Shown here: positions 6,673 to 8,400 of the stretch, piece after piece
How the letters are laid out: every line of letters starts with the position of its first letter
Numbering within the stretch: position 1 is the stretch's first letter
NCBI GenBank assembly: GCA_017457555.1
Contig: JAFTHG010000199.1
Span: forward strand, 1-8,400
Source of the DNA: Kiritimatiellia bacterium
GTDB taxonomy: Bacteria; Verrucomicrobiota; Kiritimatiellia; RFP12; DVOR01
Direction of reading: 5' to 3'
Length of the DNA stretch: 8,400 bases
Translations under genes and position numbers: made by a program
The notes under the pieces: model-generated
Told to the model about the DNA's origin: nothing
Database searches by the model: none
Seen by the model: only the letters and a program-made list of their open reading frames with translations

Positions 6673-7562
6673 CAGATGACACTCCATTCCAAGGCCAAAT
6701 CTGTACTTGGAGCAGAATGTGTTAGTGCGCCAACGCTCAAAGCATCAACCCCTGTCGCAGCAATTGCATTTGCCGTCGTGAGATTGATTCCACCGGAAGC
6801 TTCTAATTTTGTAACAGAAGTAGTTGCACGCGTAATCTGAACACATTCGCGCATCATATCGCAGGACATATTGTCAAGCATGATCCACTCCGGTTCAGCC
6901 TTTAGCGCAGACTTCAACTCTTCAATGCTCTCAACTTCGATTTCAACAGCCAAAAGCGGATAGGCTTTGCGAGCAGCTTCCACTGCCAGATCCAAACGAT
7001 TTGGATCGCCTCCTGCCCACAGGTGTCGATGATTATCTTTCATCAAAACGCGGTCATACAGTCCAAAACGATGATTCACACCACCGCCACAACGAACTGC
7101 AAACTTTTCAAACACGCGCAGGCACGGGGTCGTTTTGCGCGTATCCAAGACCATGCATGGATACGGCTTTACCGCCTCTACAAAGCGATGCGTCAATGTT
7201 GCCGTACCACACATACGCTGAATGAAGTTCAAGGCCGTCCGCTCTGCAGTGAGAATGGCACGGGCTCGCCCAGTGAATCGTGCCAAAACACTATTTTTCG
7301 GAGCAATTGCTCCATTTGGGATCAAGATTTCATAGGTCAACGTAGGGTCCAGAAGTTGCAGGATATACAGTGCCACATTCAATCCGGCTACGCAACACTC
7401 CTCACGCGCCTGAATTTCACCTGTCGCCAAAATGTCCGGCCCCACCAGAGCCAACGTGGTCGCATCCCCTGCTCCGATATCTTCTTTCAATGCTGCTTTA
7501 ATCGCCAGAACGGCGCGGGGATCTTTTGTAATATCAGGCAATGTTTCGGGATTAATCGTCAT
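6672..7562 (-). CDS. nadC: Nicotinate-nucleotide pyrophosphorylase (carboxylating)
   Basis: A 296-residue quinolinate phosphoribosyltransferase, which turns quinolinate and PRPP into nicotinate mononucleotide, CO2 and pyrophosphate in NAD synthesis. Family landmarks in order: KEDIGAGDATT (26-36), AERTALNFIQRM (107-118), LDTRKTTP (139-146), EKFAVRCGGGVNHR (152-165), LMKDNH (173-178), EIEVES (207-212), IMLDNMS (227-233), EASGGIN (254-260) and SVGALTHSAPSTD (276-288). All expected basic PRPP/quinolinate-contacting residues appear present. The usual TTPGLR reads TTPCLR here. ATG 7562 is chosen because AGGAAG lies five bases upstream; a TTG at 7598 would add 12 residues without support. It is 42 bases after the M42 peptidase stop and overlaps coaX by one base. 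No nadA or nadB is in view, so the quinolinate source is not shown. Confidence 0.96.
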   Translation of the reverse strand: MTINPETLPDITKDPRAVLAIKAALKEDIGAGDATTLALVGPDILATGEIQAREECCVAGLNVALYILQLLDPTLTYEILIPNGAIAPKNSVLARFTGRARAILTAERTALNFIQRMCGTATLTHRFVEAVKPYPCMVLDTRKTTPCLRVFEKFAVRCGGGVNHRFGLYDRVLMKDNHRHLWAGGDPNRLDLAVEAARKAYPLLAVEIEVESIEELKSALKAEPEWIMLDNMSCDMMRECVQITRATTSVTKLEASGGINLTTANAIAATGVDALSVGALTHSAPSTDLALEWSVI

Positions 7563-7604
7563 AATGACTTCCTCTACTCTTGTGACAAAAGGATTCAATA
7601 GAAA

Positions 7605-8400
7605 TTACAGGACAGGTGTTAAATCCGGGTTTGCTGGCAAACCACCCAAGAATGCGCACAACAGACGAATGCTCCGCTCAACATCATTCAAATCCAATGT
7701 TTCAACAGGACTGTGCATATACCGAAGCGGAATGGATACCAATGCAACGGCGGTATTACCGCCAAACATACGCATCGCATACGCATTATTACCGCTTGCC
7801 CGTGAGCGAACCTGCATTTGCAGGGGGATTTCTTCCAGTTTCGCCGTATCTAACAAAATCTGGCGCAACTTACTATTGTAGAATGGTCCAGTCCCTAAAA
7901 TCGGGCCACCGCCCAATTTTACATCGCCCATCTTGTGACTGTCTGAAGGATGGGCATCCGTTGCAAATCCGACATCTACACAGATGCCGATATCTGGCTT
8001 AACCAATTGCGCGGCATTCTGCCCACCAATCAAACCCAATTCTTCTTGAACACTACCAACCAAATGCAAGGCGACATTCAATGGTGCCAAGGGTTGTTCA
8101 GCCAATCGCCGCATTGTTTCTGTGACAATATAGGCACCGATACGATTATCAAACCCTCGACAGGCTACACGATCGCCGGCAAGATGCAACCAACCGGAGT
8201 CTACCACTGCTGGCGCACCTAACGCAACCAACGCCTCCGCTTCTTCTTTGGAGGACGCACCAATATCAACAGGTAAATCGCTCACATCTTTTGGGGCTAA
8301 ATTATCCCGTTGAGTGGCGGACATCAAATGCGGTGGGCGGACACCAAAAACACCATGAACCGGGCCATTTTTCACCAGAATAACGATGCGTTCTCCCAAA
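7605..8400 (-). CDS. M42 family metallopeptidase (N-terminus outside window)
   Basis: The last ~265 residues of a cytosolic dinuclear-metal aminopeptidase of family M42 (FrvX/YsdC/TET-like); roughly 80 N-terminal residues, including the first metal-ligand His, lie beyond the right edge. These enzymes trim peptides and form large tetrahedral particles. Motifs seen in order: GVFGVRPPHLM, LPVDIGASSKEEAEA, CRGFDNRIGA (ligand Asp codon 8148-8150), SVQEELGLIGG (the Glu-Glu pair, 8040-8045), a CVDVGFATDAHPSD segment expected to supply another Asp ligand, SGNNAYAMR and IPLRYMHSPVE (ligand His codon 7713-7715). All ligand positions that should fall in this part are present. No terminator separates it from nadC 42 bases on, so it probably belongs to the same transcript. 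Substrate preference cannot be read from the sequence. Confidence 0.93.
   Translation of the reverse strand, partial: LGERIVILVKNGPVHGVFGVRPPHLMSATQRDNLAPKDVSDLPVDIGASSKEEAEALVALGAPAVVDSGWLHLAGDRVACRGFDNRIGAYIVTETMRRLAEQPLAPLNVALHLVGSVQEELGLIGGQNAAQLVKPDIGICVDVGFATDAHPSDSHKMGDVKLGGGPILGTGPFYNSKLRQILLDTAKLEEIPLQMQVRSRASGNNAYAMRMFGGNTAVALVSIPLRYMHSPVETLDLNDVERSIRLLCAFLGGLPANPDLTPVL

Noticed and set aside
7023..7601. A 192-codon plus-strand open frame opposite nadC
   Set aside because: It lies wholly antisense to a gene with every nadC motif, and its peptide is rich in Gln, Cys, His and Arg without domain features.

Overview
The window reads as ordinary chromosomal housekeeping DNA from a Gram-negative-type bacterium. 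It is packed with genes, shows no mobile element, CRISPR array, tRNA or rRNA, and has no obviously foreign segment. A periplasmic-facing DsbD implies two membranes. A fused LeuC-LeuD protein, a double-length YggT and an unplaced small beta-rich protein would fit a less-studied lineage, perhaps Kiritimatiellota/Lentisphaerota or another PVC group. That placement is an impression, not something the sequence proves.

The two halves converge. On the plus strand (about 1-4110) lie a 5'-truncated leuCD fusion (3-isopropylmalate dehydratase type), a strong stem-loop, dsbD (transmembrane thiol-disulfide reductant carrier) and a complete Xer-type tyrosine recombinase. On the minus strand (about 8400-4201, read right to left) lie an M42-family aminopeptidase (N-terminus outside the window), nadC, coaX, a tandem-duplicated yggT, yggU (DUF167) and a 155-residue protein I cannot name. 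A 10-bp-stem hairpin at 4140-4173 ends both convergent units and has its better U-tract on the minus-strand side.

The minus-strand genes look like one operon. nadC-coaX and coaX-yggT are joined by one-base TGATG overlaps, and yggT-yggU overlap by 11 bases. It pairs two cofactor steps (NAD from quinolinate, CoA from pantothenate) with the widespread yggT-yggU membrane/small-protein pair. The last gene also has an extended -10 promoter of its own, TGATATAAT, just upstream of a strong ribosome binding site.

The main oddity is the end of dsbD. Its thioredoxin domain stops right after the Asp-Gly-Gln turn, before the last strand and helix, yet the +1 frame continues with a plausible thioredoxin C-terminus that overlaps the start of the recombinase gene. 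I found no convincing new multi-gene system here. The remaining findings are fusions, duplications, motif substitutions and regulatory structures.
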